A DNA stretch of 64,000 nucleotides. Source: Paenibacillus uliginis N3/975. Lineage in GTDB: Bacteria > Bacillota > Bacilli > Paenibacillales > Paenibacillaceae. Shown piece by piece: positions 52,958-61,078 of the stretch (position 1 is the stretch's first letter; the number at the start of each line of letters is the position of its first letter). The position numbers and the translations under genes are program-made. The notes beneath the pieces were generated by a model, which did not search any database, was not told the origin of the DNA, and saw only the letters and a list, made by a program, of their open reading frames with translations. Where the stretch lies: the NCBI RefSeq assembly GCF_900177425.1, contig NZ_LT840184.1:5001705-5065704 (forward strand), read 5' to 3'.

Positions 52958-52997
52958 CTTAGCGTATGAACATATACCAAGCTTTATGATTAAAGTG

Positions 52998-53510
52998 TTA
53001 CGATTCCCGTTCCCACTTCATCACATATTCCGGTTCCGACGTTGCTGAATCTACCGTTTCTTCAACAATGTGAAAGCCATTTTTCTTATAAAATTGGGTG
53101 GCACTTTCGTTCTTCTGATAAACCTTTAAATCGAGTAAGTCTCGGTCTTTCTTGACATGATTGAGCAGCCTTCCTCCGTATCCTCGGTTCTGCGCATTAA
53201 CGTCAATAAATAATGCCGCTATGTACTGTTCTATAAGTGAAATAAATCCAATGATAGTGTCGTTATCTTCATCTTCATGCTCCAACACAAATGTTGTTGA
53301 GGAAGGAAGATACAGACTTGCCATCGCTTCCTTTTGCGCTTCCCAGTAGCCAGAGTCGATAAAGTGATGCGCTCTTAATGAGCCCTCTAGCCAAATATCA
53401 ACAACCTTCTCCGTATCGGAATTCTGAAATAATCGTATATTCATATGTTGTACCCGGCAGCGTTGATCTGCCTTTTCCTCTCGACTGATTGTGAGGTTTA
53501 GTTCTACCAT
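52998..53510 (-). CDS. GNAT family N-acetyltransferase
   Basis: The protein has 170 residues. The GNAT domain is MNIRLFQNSDTEKVVDIW to FYKKNGFHIV, with acetyl-CoA loop VNAQNRGYGGRLL. The ATG at 53510 overlaps the preceding stop as TAATG and has AGGAG ten bases upstream. A start at 53444, where the domain begins, is also possible but lacks a ribosome site. It is coupled to the truncated EamA frame. Confidence 0.8.
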   Translation of the reverse strand: MVELNLTISREEKADQRCRVQHMNIRLFQNSDTEKVVDIWLEGSLRAHHFIDSGYWEAQKEAMASLYLPSSTTFVLEHEDEDNDTIIGFISLIEQYIAALFIDVNAQNRGYGGRLLNHVKKDRDLLDLKVYQKNESATQFYKKNGFHIVEETVDSATSEPEYVMKWERES

Positions 53511-54129
53511 TAACCCCAAACTCCTAATATGATGACTCCCACGGTAATTAAGATAGATGTGAGTATACGCCTTGTACCTTGTTGTTCCCGTAAAATAAAT
53601 ATTCCCATGATCGTCCCAAAGACGGTTCCAATCTCCCTTATTGGCGCAAGCTGTGATACGGGCGCAAGAGATAAGGCATACAAGAACAATAAGTATCCTG
53701 CAGGTGCGATTAACCCGCCCAGTAAGATGATCTTCCAGTTCGTCCTCAGTTCCCTCCTCATTCCTTTGGAACGGAATGCCGCCCAAGACAAAGCCAGCAG
53801 ACTACTTACATTCGCTGCTTCGTTTAATACTACAGCTGGAACGTAGTTTAGTGCTATTTTATCTACGACGATGTAGCTCGCTATACAGATCCCCACGGCG
53901 AGTGCCATCAGCGGTGCCTTTAATGAAGATTCATGACGACTGAATTTTATGTTACTTAACAGCGCAATGCCTACAACAATCGTTATAACGCCTATCCATC
54001 CTCCTGCGGATAATTGTTCGTGAAGTAAAGTTACTCCCATGAGTGGCACTAATAATGGGCTGGTTCCATGTTCCAGACGGAATGCAGAAACCCCGAACCA
54101 AGTACGAGCAATATAGCTACACTAAACAT
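53510..54129 (-). pseudogene. EamA/DMT transporter with internal deletion
   Basis: The last 179 residues (MPLMGVTLLHEQLSAGG to VIILGVWG) form the second half of a DMT exporter; about 290 residues are expected. Upstream a frame from ATG 54129 reads MFSVAILLVLGSGFLHSVWN, the normal family start, and then hits a stop. The homologous stretch EHGTSPLLVPLMG lies in another frame beginning at the same bases. This fits a deletion of roughly 75 codons with a frame change. The remaining 179-residue frame might still be translated. Confidence 0.75.
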
Positions 54130-54186
54130 GGTATCAGCATCAGACCTTTCCACTTCAATGAACGCAGGTATGATTGTATACTAACG

Positions 54187-54219
54187 CAAAAAGACACGAA
54201 ACAACCATCCCGTGCCTTT
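54187..54219 (-). terminator. Terminator after the 101-residue protein gene
   Basis: AAAGGCACG / CGTGTCTTTTT with a 12-nt loop on the minus strand, 56 nt past the stop. Confidence 0.65.
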
Positions 54220-54274
54220 CATCTAATCCGCCAAGTTAACTCAAACGCTCAACTCAACTTCATATTTATACTCA

Positions 54275-54580
54275 TTATTTATTGGCATGTTCCTTGGTCG
54301 CTGTGTCCAGCATGGATTTCCAATCTGCAAAATCCGTTTCCCTTGCAACATGACGGTCGAACAGTTCGTCAGGGATGTTATTGATATCTTCCTGTGTCTG
54401 CACTTGAAAGTTGCCTTTCTCCACAAACGCTCCAAAGCTATTAAAGCTGGAATGCTTGCTCATAAACGTCTCATTGAAAAGATCGTCCAGCGAAACATGA
54501 TTCGGATCGTCCTGAATCGTTCTCTGGCCCTGTAAATCCATCAGCAGTTCGTCAAAAGACATTGGTTTGTGTTTCCTCAA
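54275..54580 (-). CDS. Small acidic protein of unknown function
   Basis: The protein has 101 residues, is charged and soluble, and has no membrane segment (MSFDELLMDLQGQRTIQDDPNHVSLDDLFNETFMSKH). An in-frame Met at residue 7 is an alternative start; TAGGAG lies about nine bases before the first. I do not recognise the family; composition and codon use look like a real gene. Confidence 0.65.
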   Translation of the reverse strand: MRKHKPMSFDELLMDLQGQRTIQDDPNHVSLDDLFNETFMSKHSSFNSFGAFVEKGNFQVQTQEDINNIPDELFDRHVARETDFADWKSMLDTATKEHANK

Positions 54581-54695
54581 ATTACCACTCCTAAATCTAT
54601 TTTATCGATTCCAGCCTACCCCTTACATTGCCTTTTCGTCAAGTTATTTGAGCATATGGAATCAGCCTATCCTAAGTTTATACATATCAGACTGC

Positions 54696-54875
54696 CTATA
54701 TGTCCAATTTGTCATCATCCAATTTGGAGTTTTCTGCGCTGTCCTGATTCTTTGTGTTTTTGCTCTTATACGGTTTAGGGGCGCTTTTGGATCTGTTGGC
54801 ACTGGCCTGCCACCGGTTCCAGCCCTTTTTGCCTGTTCCCCTGCCTGTTCCGCCCTTACCCTTAGCTTTACTCAC
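54696..54875 (-). CDS. Small basic protein, DUF3934-like
   Basis: The protein has 59 residues with a GTG start (CGGAG seven bases upstream). The N-terminus SKAKGKGGTGRGTGKKGWNRWQ is Gly/Lys-rich with the KKGWNKWQ-like core I recall from short Bacillus proteins of the DUF3934 type; the C-terminus is acidic (KLDDDKLDI). Function unknown, perhaps nucleic-acid binding given its charge. Confidence 0.65.
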   Translation of the reverse strand: MSKAKGKGGTGRGTGKKGWNRWQASANRSKSAPKPYKSKNTKNQDSAENSKLDDDKLDI

Positions 54876-55051
54876 ATAATCACTCCGTTATATTGTAACT
54901 TCAATGTTATTTACTATTAACCAGTATACCGGGTATACCGACATAAATACGCAATTATCATTTTTTCCAGTATACCAGCTAAATCTGTAATTGTCTGATT
55001 TGAATTTAAATTTTTGGAACAATGCCATCTCTTCCAACAACTCAAATCAAT

Positions 55052-55086
55052 AAAAAAGGCAGCTCCCCCTTGTGAGGAACCACCTA
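55052..55086 (-). terminator. Terminator after the HEAT-like protein gene
   Basis: AGGTGGTTCCTC / GGGAGCTGCCT pair with G-U and are followed by TTTTT on the minus strand, just past the stop at 55092. Confidence 0.7.
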
Positions 55087-55091
55087 CCGTG

Positions 55092-55556
55092 TCATACCCC
55101 TTTTTGCTGGCTTGTCCGAAGTGACGCCCATTTGTCTTCTAGCCACTTATCGAATTCTTCGCCCTTGTCGCCCTCGTACGTATCGTACACATCAATTCTC
55201 ATCTTTTTCAATTTCTCTTTGAACTCTTCATAGCTATGTCCAGCCGGAAGGCTTTTCTTGATTCGGACGAGCATTTTCGTAAGTCCCTTAACCAATTCTT
55301 CTTGTCTTCTTGGAGGCATCTGAACATCTTCGCCCACTTCTTTCAGCTGTTGATAAGCAGCCTCTTGTACTTTATAGACCGGATCATTCATCATGCGATG
55401 CTTCAGCACATCTAGCGCTTGCGGATTGTCGATCTTGCCCAATTCTTCGACCGCTTTCAGACGCTCCCGCCAATCTGCTGTCCGGTTGGCCGCTGCTTTC
55501 AATTCCTTATAGCTGTTTTCATTTTTTTCGCCCTGTACTTGTTGTTCCGTATCCAA
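55092..55556 (-). CDS. HEAT-repeat-like protein
   Basis: The protein has 154 residues. One HEAT-like unit is clear (DWRERLKAVEELGKIDNPQALDVLKHRMMNDPVYKVQEAAYQQL, about 28-71), and a charged helical C-terminal half follows. It is probably a cytosolic protein-protein adaptor. No partner is evident among its neighbours. Confidence 0.75.
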   Translation of the reverse strand: MDTEQQVQGEKNENSYKELKAAANRTADWRERLKAVEELGKIDNPQALDVLKHRMMNDPVYKVQEAAYQQLKEVGEDVQMPPRRQEELVKGLTKMLVRIKKSLPAGHSYEEFKEKLKKMRIDVYDTYEGDKGEEFDKWLEDKWASLRTSQQKGV

Positions 55557-55757
55557 AACACTTCATTCCCTTCGTTAATAGCTCTGCGAAATATCTTATA
55601 TGACCCGGGATTCCGGCTCGATCCTTTACCGATCATTATGAATACAAGCATGATGAAATATACAACATTACCGGGGAGAAGTACAGGATATTCTATACTT
55701 TTTTGCTTTGGCCCGATTATTTGACAATCGATAGGCGTAACATATAAAATCAAAATT

Positions 55758-55771
55758 GTTTACTGGTAAAC
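55758..55771. promoter_or_regulatory. Operator palindrome before the MarR gene
   Basis: GTTTAC-TG-GTAAAC is a perfect palindrome 52 bp upstream of the MarR start; it fits MarR autorepression. Confidence 0.65.
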
Positions 55772-55822
55772 TATTTCCCGAGATAATCAATACAAATACG
55801 TTTGAAAGAAGGCGCTGTCGTA

Positions 55823-56302
55823 ATGAACCACAATCTTACAAAACACGAAATATATCATAATTATTTGCATTTTTTACATCTCAACGAACAGAAAGCGGAT
55901 CGTGATATACAGATGTTTTATAAACAGGCCGCGCAAGAGGAACTGCCGTATCTGCCTACAAATATGACAAGTCTGCATGTTATTGCGTGTATCGGCGAAC
56001 ATCAACCCATCAATAATATTGCTATTGCCAAGAAGATGAATCTATCGAAAGCGAATATTACGAAAATCAGCACGAAGCTGATAAAGGAAGGCCTTATTAC
56101 CCGCTTTCAATCCCCTGATAACAAGAAAGAGATATATTTTGAGTTAACGTCCAAAGGGCATTCCTTATTCGAACTGCATGAAAAAATTCATAAGCAAAAA
56201 GAAAAAGAATTCTATGCGTTTATCGATACATTTTCGCAATCGGAACAAAAAGTGATCCTGAAATTTTTTCAGGATATGACTCACCGAATAACAGAGAATT
56301 AA
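55823..56302 (+). CDS. MarR family transcriptional regulator
   Basis: The protein has 159 residues. The winged helix shows as LHVIACIGEHQPINNIAIAKKMNLSKANITKISTKLIKEGLITRFQSPDNKKEIYFELT. It is followed after 53 bp by an MFS exporter and preceded by a palindrome, so it likely represses itself and the exporter until a ligand binds. The ATG at 55823 is preferred to 55802 on domain position; GAAGG is about 11 bases before it. Confidence 0.87.
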   Translation: MNHNLTKHEIYHNYLHFLHLNEQKADRDIQMFYKQAAQEELPYLPTNMTSLHVIACIGEHQPINNIAIAKKMNLSKANITKISTKLIKEGLITRFQSPDNKKEIYFELTSKGHSLFELHEKIHKQKEKEFYAFIDTFSQSEQKVILKFFQDMTHRITEN

Positions 56303-56355
56303 AACTCTTGTTATGGATCTTCATTTAATTTTGAAATCAAGATGGGATGGTTATG

Positions 56356-57528
56356 ATGAATCGCTTGAAATCAAACTCTTATTTTATCCTATATTTGGTA
56401 TGTATCAGTGCTTTTATCGCTTCTTTGAATCAAAACATCTATTCTCCAATCATTCCTTTGATTAGGGATTCTTTCCATGTTTCCGTAACCATGGTAAACC
56501 TGTCGGTATCCATTTTCATATTTATTACAGCTATTATGCAGATTGTCTTTGGATCACTGATTGATTTTAAAGGAACCCGGTCCGTTCTTATTTCCAGTAT
56601 CCTGCTAACGGTTGCCGCCAGCATTGCTTGTGCCATTACAAGAAATTTCACCGTATTTTTTATTTCGAGGATATTGCAAGCGGTTGGGACGGCGGCGATC
56701 CCGCTTATTGCGGCAACGACAATCGGCCGGCTATTCCAAGGAAATCAACGGGGAAGCGCGATGGGAACTTATCAGATGTTATTATCCGTCGCTCCGGCAG
56801 CCGCACCCGTACTAGGCGGCTTCATCGGCGAGCGGTATGGTTATCCCGGCGTGTTCTGGTTTCTTGTAGGAGTTTCCGTCATTTTGCTGCTTATCAATTG
56901 GTTGTTCTTCCCTGAAGACGATATCGATTGCAATCAGGCTGTAAGCCTAAAAACTCTGGCGCTTCATTACACATCTATATTTAAAAATAAAGTCGGAAGC
57001 TCCATTCTGCTTTTAAGTTTTTGCATATTCTTTCTCTATTTTTCGATTATGGTGTATTTGCCCGTTTTGTTAGCGGATCACTATCATTTGAGTTTGAAAA
57101 TCGTAGGACTTCTTTATTTGCCTATGGCTTTAAGTTTAATCCTCGGAAGTATCGCATATAAGTTTCTCCAAGCTAAAATTTCGTTCAGAAAATTATTAGC
57201 ATTTGGAAATATATTGGCGTCTTCCAGCATCCTTTTATTTGCCGTGGCTCACTTGTATACTTTAACGGGCACGTCTGTCATTTTGGCTCTTCATGGGATA
57301 GCTGTAGGCATGCTGACCCCTCTATTTGCCACTAGAATAACGAATGAATTTGAGCATAACCGTGGAAGCGCGGTAGGGATGTTTAACTTCATCAGATATA
57401 TGGGAATGGCTGGGGGGCCGGTGCTTTCCGGGCTGTTATTAAATGTTGCTCCCTCTGCGCTTGTATTTGGAGCGTTTGGCATATTGTTTGCTCTATTAAG
57501 CTATATCATGTTCATAAGGATTAAATGA
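56356..57528 (+). CDS. MFS efflux transporter
   Basis: The protein has 390 residues and twelve membrane segments. Motifs LNQNIYSPIIPLIRDSF, FGSLIDFKGTRSVL and RILQAVGTAAIPLIAATTIGRLF place it near Bcr/TetA-type drug exporters. Three ATGs occur within 12 bases; 56356 has the best spacing to GGGATGG. It is expressed with the MarR gene. The GC content falls compared with the flanks, as in the MarR gene. Confidence 0.88.
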   Translation: MNRLKSNSYFILYLVCISAFIASLNQNIYSPIIPLIRDSFHVSVTMVNLSVSIFIFITAIMQIVFGSLIDFKGTRSVLISSILLTVAASIACAITRNFTVFFISRILQAVGTAAIPLIAATTIGRLFQGNQRGSAMGTYQMLLSVAPAAAPVLGGFIGERYGYPGVFWFLVGVSVILLLINWLFFPEDDIDCNQAVSLKTLALHYTSIFKNKVGSSILLLSFCIFFLYFSIMVYLPVLLADHYHLSLKIVGLLYLPMALSLILGSIAYKFLQAKISFRKLLAFGNILASSSILLFAVAHLYTLTGTSVILALHGIAVGMLTPLFATRITNEFEHNRGSAVGMFNFIRYMGMAGGPVLSGLLLNVAPSALVFGAFGILFALLSYIMFIRIK

Positions 57529-57657
57529 TCGAGGGCAGACACTGCCGTAGTAACAATGTAAGGGCGATCATATTGTAAGCAGTGTAAAGGTGTAAGAAGT
57601 TGCACTTTTTCGCCGTAGCCTCTCATAATTTCGGTAATCCAATAGGACGGGCCGGAT

Positions 57658-57697
57658 GCAAAAAAAGGCCGACTTTCACAGGCAGCCCGGCCTTTTT
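57658..57697. terminator. Bidirectional terminator
   Basis: AAAAAGGCCG / CGGCCTTTTT with a GACTTT..GGCAGC interior separates the MFS gene from the next minus-strand gene. Confidence 0.8.
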
Positions 57698-57753
57698 AAC
57701 GCCCTCACGAAACGCCGTTCCGCATAAGCGACTAATCCATAGTGCATTAATAT

Positions 57754-58101
57754 TTATTTTTTATCCACATGCAGCATGGACACACTTTTGATCGAGAACG
57801 TATCTTTAATCTTTTCCCTGGAGATGACATTAAGTGTGATCAGGCTGGCAATCTTAGAAGGATCCGACTTGGAGAGCATGCGCCACACCTCAGGATCAGG
57901 GAGCGCTTCATACAGCTTATTATCATCGTATTCTTTCCGCTCTTGAAGAACAATCTTCGCTTTGTAGCTCCCAGCCTCCAGTTCGGATATGTCCTGCTCC
58001 TCACAATGGTCGATGATCTCACTCCGTAATTCAGTTAATTCCTGCTCTATCGCTTTATGCTTTTGCTTTAGTTGATAATATCGCTTTAATTTACTGTCCA
58101 T
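57754..58101 (-). CDS. Coiled-coil protein of unknown function
   Basis: The protein has 115 residues. Residues about 5-35 form a likely coiled coil (KLKRYYQLKQKHKAIEQELTELRSEI). The rest (GSYKAKIVLQERKEYDDNKLYEALPDPEVWRMLSKSDPSKIASL) resembles small phage-type host-nuclease-inhibitor or recombination-accessory proteins, but I cannot name it. The ATG at 58101 with GAGGAG ten bases before it is chosen. Confidence 0.65.
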   Translation of the reverse strand: MDSKLKRYYQLKQKHKAIEQELTELRSEIIDHCEEQDISELEAGSYKAKIVLQERKEYDDNKLYEALPDPEVWRMLSKSDPSKIASLITLNVISREKIKDTFSIKSVSMLHVDKK

Positions 58102-58232
58102 ATTGCTCACGCTCCTCTTCATATCATATGTATGCAAAAGAGCGTGAATATAGGATTCGGCAGCTGCATGATTTTTGCGGTCTGGGGCACACTGAAACGG
58201 TATGTTAAGTACCCATTTGGGAGGCTTCGTTT

Positions 58233-58511
58233 ATGAACCGGTTTGAGAAGGAAGAACGCGCGGAATATACGGATCTATCTACTGTTGAATCCCAACGCAA
58301 CGACCTGATTCCCGAGGAATTTCCCGAGGGGCCTTATGGGGCTGATCTGCGGAGTGAATCATTAGGCAAAAGCAGTCCTTGGCGCAAGGATCAGCGGCCA
58401 CCCAATCCCTTTAATTATGAGGACCGTAATCTGCATATGGGCATCAATCGGGATTTTCCCGGTGCGGACGAAACTATCCAGGCTGATCCCGGGCAAGAAA
58501 AACCTGAGTAA
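58233..58511 (+). CDS. Small hydrophilic protein of unknown function
   Basis: The protein has 92 residues and is acidic and proline-rich (NDLIPEEFPEGPYGADLRSESLGKSSPWRKDQRPPNPFNYEDRNLH), probably unfolded. GGGAGG lies seven bases before the ATG. It is divergent from the coiled-coil gene. I recall similar short proteins only from Paenibacillus-type genomes. Confidence 0.7.
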   Translation: MNRFEKEERAEYTDLSTVESQRNDLIPEEFPEGPYGADLRSESLGKSSPWRKDQRPPNPFNYEDRNLHMGINRDFPGADETIQADPGQEKPE

Positions 58512-58565
58512 GGCACACGTTACCAACCGTCATTCTTTGGCCTTGACCAGCACGCTTCAGAGGGT

Positions 58566-58606
58566 AAAAAACATCGGCGTCCTGTAAGGGGATGCCGATG
58601 TTTTTT
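58566..58606. terminator. Terminator after the 92-residue protein gene
   Basis: A perfect 13-bp stem AAAAAACATCGGC / GCCGATGTTTTTT, with a U run on both strands. Confidence 0.9.
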
Positions 58607-58619
58607 GGCTTCGATCTAC

Positions 58620-58715
58620 TTACCGCTGCAACACATTGAGGATGTCATCCTTCAACCCCGGGAATGTGATCTCATTCCCTTTATCGGGATCAATCAGGAT
58701 TATGTAGAGAAACAT
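58620..58715 (-). pseudogene. Short C-terminal relic, origin unknown
   Basis: An in-frame tail MFLYIILIDPDKGNEITF followed by PGLKDDILNVLQR and a stop has protein-like composition but no ribosome site. The frame is open only about nine codons further upstream. It is probably the end of a deleted gene. Confidence 0.35.
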
Positions 58716-58864
58716 CAGTATGAATGCATAAGAAGTCCATGCGAAATATACCTATGAAAGGGCTCATCTTATTAGCATAAAAATCCCCTTTTCACAAAAC
58801 ATTAGTAGCTAATTTACGTTATAGATAAAAATACTGAGTTGAGATAATAAAACTAAAACACTGA

Positions 58865-59092
58865 AAATATCTTGATCAAGATAATAATGTACTCACTCTT
58901 CAAAATAATAACAGAACAGCAATTAAAAATGGCTCTAGTATTAAAATTGATGCACCGCCTGTAATTCATAATGGAAGTTTATTTGTACCTATTCGATTTA
59001 TATCAGAAGCCTTTGAAAGTGATGTAGCATGGAATAAATATACAACATCCGTTCAAATTGCTTTAATTGACAATGAAACAAAAAAAAATTAA
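58865..59092 (+). pseudogene. Copper-amine-oxidase-like stalk domain fragment
   Basis: The frame has no start codon or ribosome site and opens right after a TGA. It reads VLTLQNNNRTAIKNGSS, then IDAPPVIHNGSLFVPIRFISEAFESDVAW and ends at TAA. This is the C-terminal half of the wall-associated copper amine oxidase N-like domain (PPxIxNGxxxVPxRFIxEAFG). It is a decayed surface-protein gene. Confidence 0.8.
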
Positions 59093-59169
59093 ACAGCAAT
59101 GATCTACGTTTATCAAGAGCAACAGTGCTAAATGATCTACCTAAACTATCTAGTTTTTAGTAAATGTAG

Positions 59170-59220
59170 CCTTTCCTTCCGGCTTGATTGCACTGGGTAG
59201 CCCCCACAAAAAAAGAAACC
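59170..59220 (+). repeat. 51-bp direct repeat, copy 1
   Basis: CCTTTCCTTCCGGCTTGATT, then GGGTAGCCCCC and AAAAAAGAAACC. It matches 60000-60051 at about four of five bases and lies on the same strand, 830 bp apart. Confidence 0.65.
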
Positions 59221-59371
59221 ATAAGGGACTATCCATTAAAGTTTTGGTTATTAATTCAACATTTTTTTCAACTGTGCTGTCCAAATCTACTGCTTCATGA
59301 TTTATCTCCACTATATTTGAAACAAATCTTCATAGTAGGATGGACTATCTCAATCTTTGAGGTGAATCATA

Positions 59372-59815
59372 ATGGATAATAAAAAACCCTTCAAGGAAGA
59401 AACACTTCGTACAAAGTTTTTTGTTATTACAACAGTGACCTTACTAATAATAGGCGCTATTGCCTTTGTGATAGCGGCTTTCTATTTTGGTATATTAGGT
59501 TTATTTAGTTTATTGGGTGTCGAATATAATTCTTTTTGGTCTCTCCTTTGGTTTGTATTATCATATTTTTTATTAGCAATTATAGGTGATTCTATCATTA
59601 AACTATGTGTTACTATAATGAGAATTTCAGAAAAATGGAATCATACTCAAATCAAAATTAGCTTCCTGATATTTTCATTTTTAATCAACTGGGCTACCAT
59701 TTCTCTATTAGATGAACTTTTTAATTCGATAGAATTAAAGGTACTTACAGAGATAATTCTTTCTTTAATTATTGCAATACTGGATCTTGCTTCTGAAACT
59801 AAAGCAAAAAAGTAA
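59372..59815 (+). CDS. YrvL-like membrane regulatory protein
   Basis: The protein has 147 residues and four hydrophobic segments. The pattern GILGLFSLLGVEYNSFWSLLWFVLSYF followed by a final WATISLLDELFNSIELKVLTEIILSLIIAIL resembles YrvL of B. subtilis, a small protein linked to oxalate decarboxylase gene control. GAGGTG lies eight bases before the ATG. The DNA is much more A+T-rich than the 1-35 kb half of the window. Confidence 0.65.
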   Translation: MDNKKPFKEETLRTKFFVITTVTLLIIGAIAFVIAAFYFGILGLFSLLGVEYNSFWSLLWFVLSYFLLAIIGDSIIKLCVTIMRISEKWNHTQIKISFLIFSFLINWATISLLDELFNSIELKVLTEIILSLIIAILDLASETKAKK

Positions 59816-59999
59816 ATGTTGCTTTATATATTTTGGTATTTTTGTTCATCAGTTAGAATTGCTAAATGATGCTTTAAATGGAGTATGGCCTGTTTCTACA
59901 TTCTTAATAATGTAGGAAATCTTAAGATACGGCAGCGCATGATATTTTCAATCCACGTATCTATAAGAGATGCAACCAAGCTGGTCCCTTAGTTTTTTT

Positions 60000-60051
60000 C
60001 CTTTCCTTCCAACTTGATTAACTAGGTAGCCCCCCCCCAAAAAAAGAAACC
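60000..60051 (+). repeat. 52-bp direct repeat, copy 2
   Basis: CCTTTCCTTCCAACTTGATT, then AGGTAGCCCCCC and AAAAAAGAAACC; partner of 59170-59220. Confidence 0.65.
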
Positions 60052-60095
60052 TTGAAAGGCACGAAGCCAATCAAGTTATTAACCCAGATGGATAC

Positions 60096-60137
60096 AAAAT
60101 AACCCACTTAGGCACAAGCCTCAGAAGTAGGTTATTT
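60096..60137 (-). terminator. Terminator of the methyltransferase gene
   Basis: AAATAACCTACTT.TGAGGC / GCCTAAGTGGGTTATTT folds on the minus strand and ends in TTTTG. Confidence 0.75.
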
Positions 60138-60221
60138 CATCATATCAAAAATCAAAATCGGTTTAATAAACTAACGGACTACAAGATACGGTTCAATTCC
60201 AACGCATGATCTGCTAACCCT

Positions 60222-60824
60222 CTAACTCTTTTTCTTCAAAAGATGAATATACCATTTCAATCCAGCGTTATGGTTAAACAAGCTCACCTTGTCCACTACA
60301 TCAAACAGTCCGCACTGCTCCATCTCTTCGATTTTATATTCTACCATTGCATAGTCCGGATCCAGGGTGTTTTTGTGAGAATATAAGGAAGATATTATTA
60401 CGCCATCAGGAGTCAAGAAATGCGAGTATTCTAACAGTTTGCTGGGCGTGTTCGGTACGTATTGTAATGATTCATTAAAAATAATGACATCGTATCGCTT
60501 TGTAGGAACATATTGATTAATATCCCCACAATGGAAGCGCTTAGATGTTTTACTCGACGCTATTTTGATAGCCTCCTCCGAGAGGTCCACACCTGTATAG
60601 ACATCCTTCTCGCTGTCCAAAAGCATATCGTACAATATACCGGTGCCACAACCCATATCCAAAATGCCCTCATCTGCAACAAACTTTCTTATGTACCCGT
60701 AGACAATCGAATATCTGGCATATTCCGTGATATCCGATAAATAACTCCACATATTAGATCTGTACTCTTCGTCCCATTGCTGTTGACTGCTCTCGATATA
60801 ATCCTGAATTTTCGCATTTTCCAT
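60222..60824 (-). CDS. Class I SAM-dependent methyltransferase
   Basis: The protein has 200 residues. The SAM site is ILDMGCGTGILYDML (about 74), with GVDLSEEAI, FHCGDINQYVPTKRYDVIIFNESLQYV after it. The substrate is unknown; the short form suggests a small molecule. GGGAGG is nine bases before the ATG. Monocistronic. Confidence 0.9.
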   Translation of the reverse strand: MENAKIQDYIESSQQQWDEEYRSNMWSYLSDITEYARYSIVYGYIRKFVADEGILDMGCGTGILYDMLLDSEKDVYTGVDLSEEAIKIASSKTSKRFHCGDINQYVPTKRYDVIIFNESLQYVPNTPSKLLEYSHFLTPDGVIISSLYSHKNTLDPDYAMVEYKIEEMEQCGLFDVVDKVSLFNHNAGLKWYIHLLKKKS

Positions 60825-61005
60825 TTTCGATTCCTCCCATAATTTAAAAAATGTACGGCAAGAAAGAATTAAGAGGAAATAACATGGTGTTTTTCTTCTT
60901 TATAATAGTGTTACAGTTATTTTATGTCAATAAATTTCCAGCATATGGGGTTCTAGGTCATATTAAGCCCATCTAACATGATCATTTCCTCAGAAACAAA
61001 AAAAA

Positions 61006-61054
61006 TCACACATTAAAAAAGTTCCACCAAATAAATGGGGATTTTTCAATGTGT
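61006..61054 (-). terminator. Terminator of the large SLH protein gene
   Basis: CACACATT.AAAAA / TTTTTTAATGTGTG stem is followed by ATTTTTTTT on the minus strand, 25 nt past the stop. Confidence 0.8.
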
Positions 61055-61078
61055 GAATTCGTTTCAAATGAAGCTCTA

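Larger units (their letters stand above)
59816..60221. other. Low-GC intergenic region
   Basis: No coding frame is supported. It holds the second 52-bp repeat (60000-60051) and the terminator of the methyltransferase gene (60096-60137). Confidence 0.6.

Noticed and set aside
59170..60051. GGTAGCCCCC repeats considered as c-di-GMP-type riboswitches near surface-protein genes
   Set aside because: The required GNRA tetraloop and receptor motifs are not visible and the copies are only about 52 bp.
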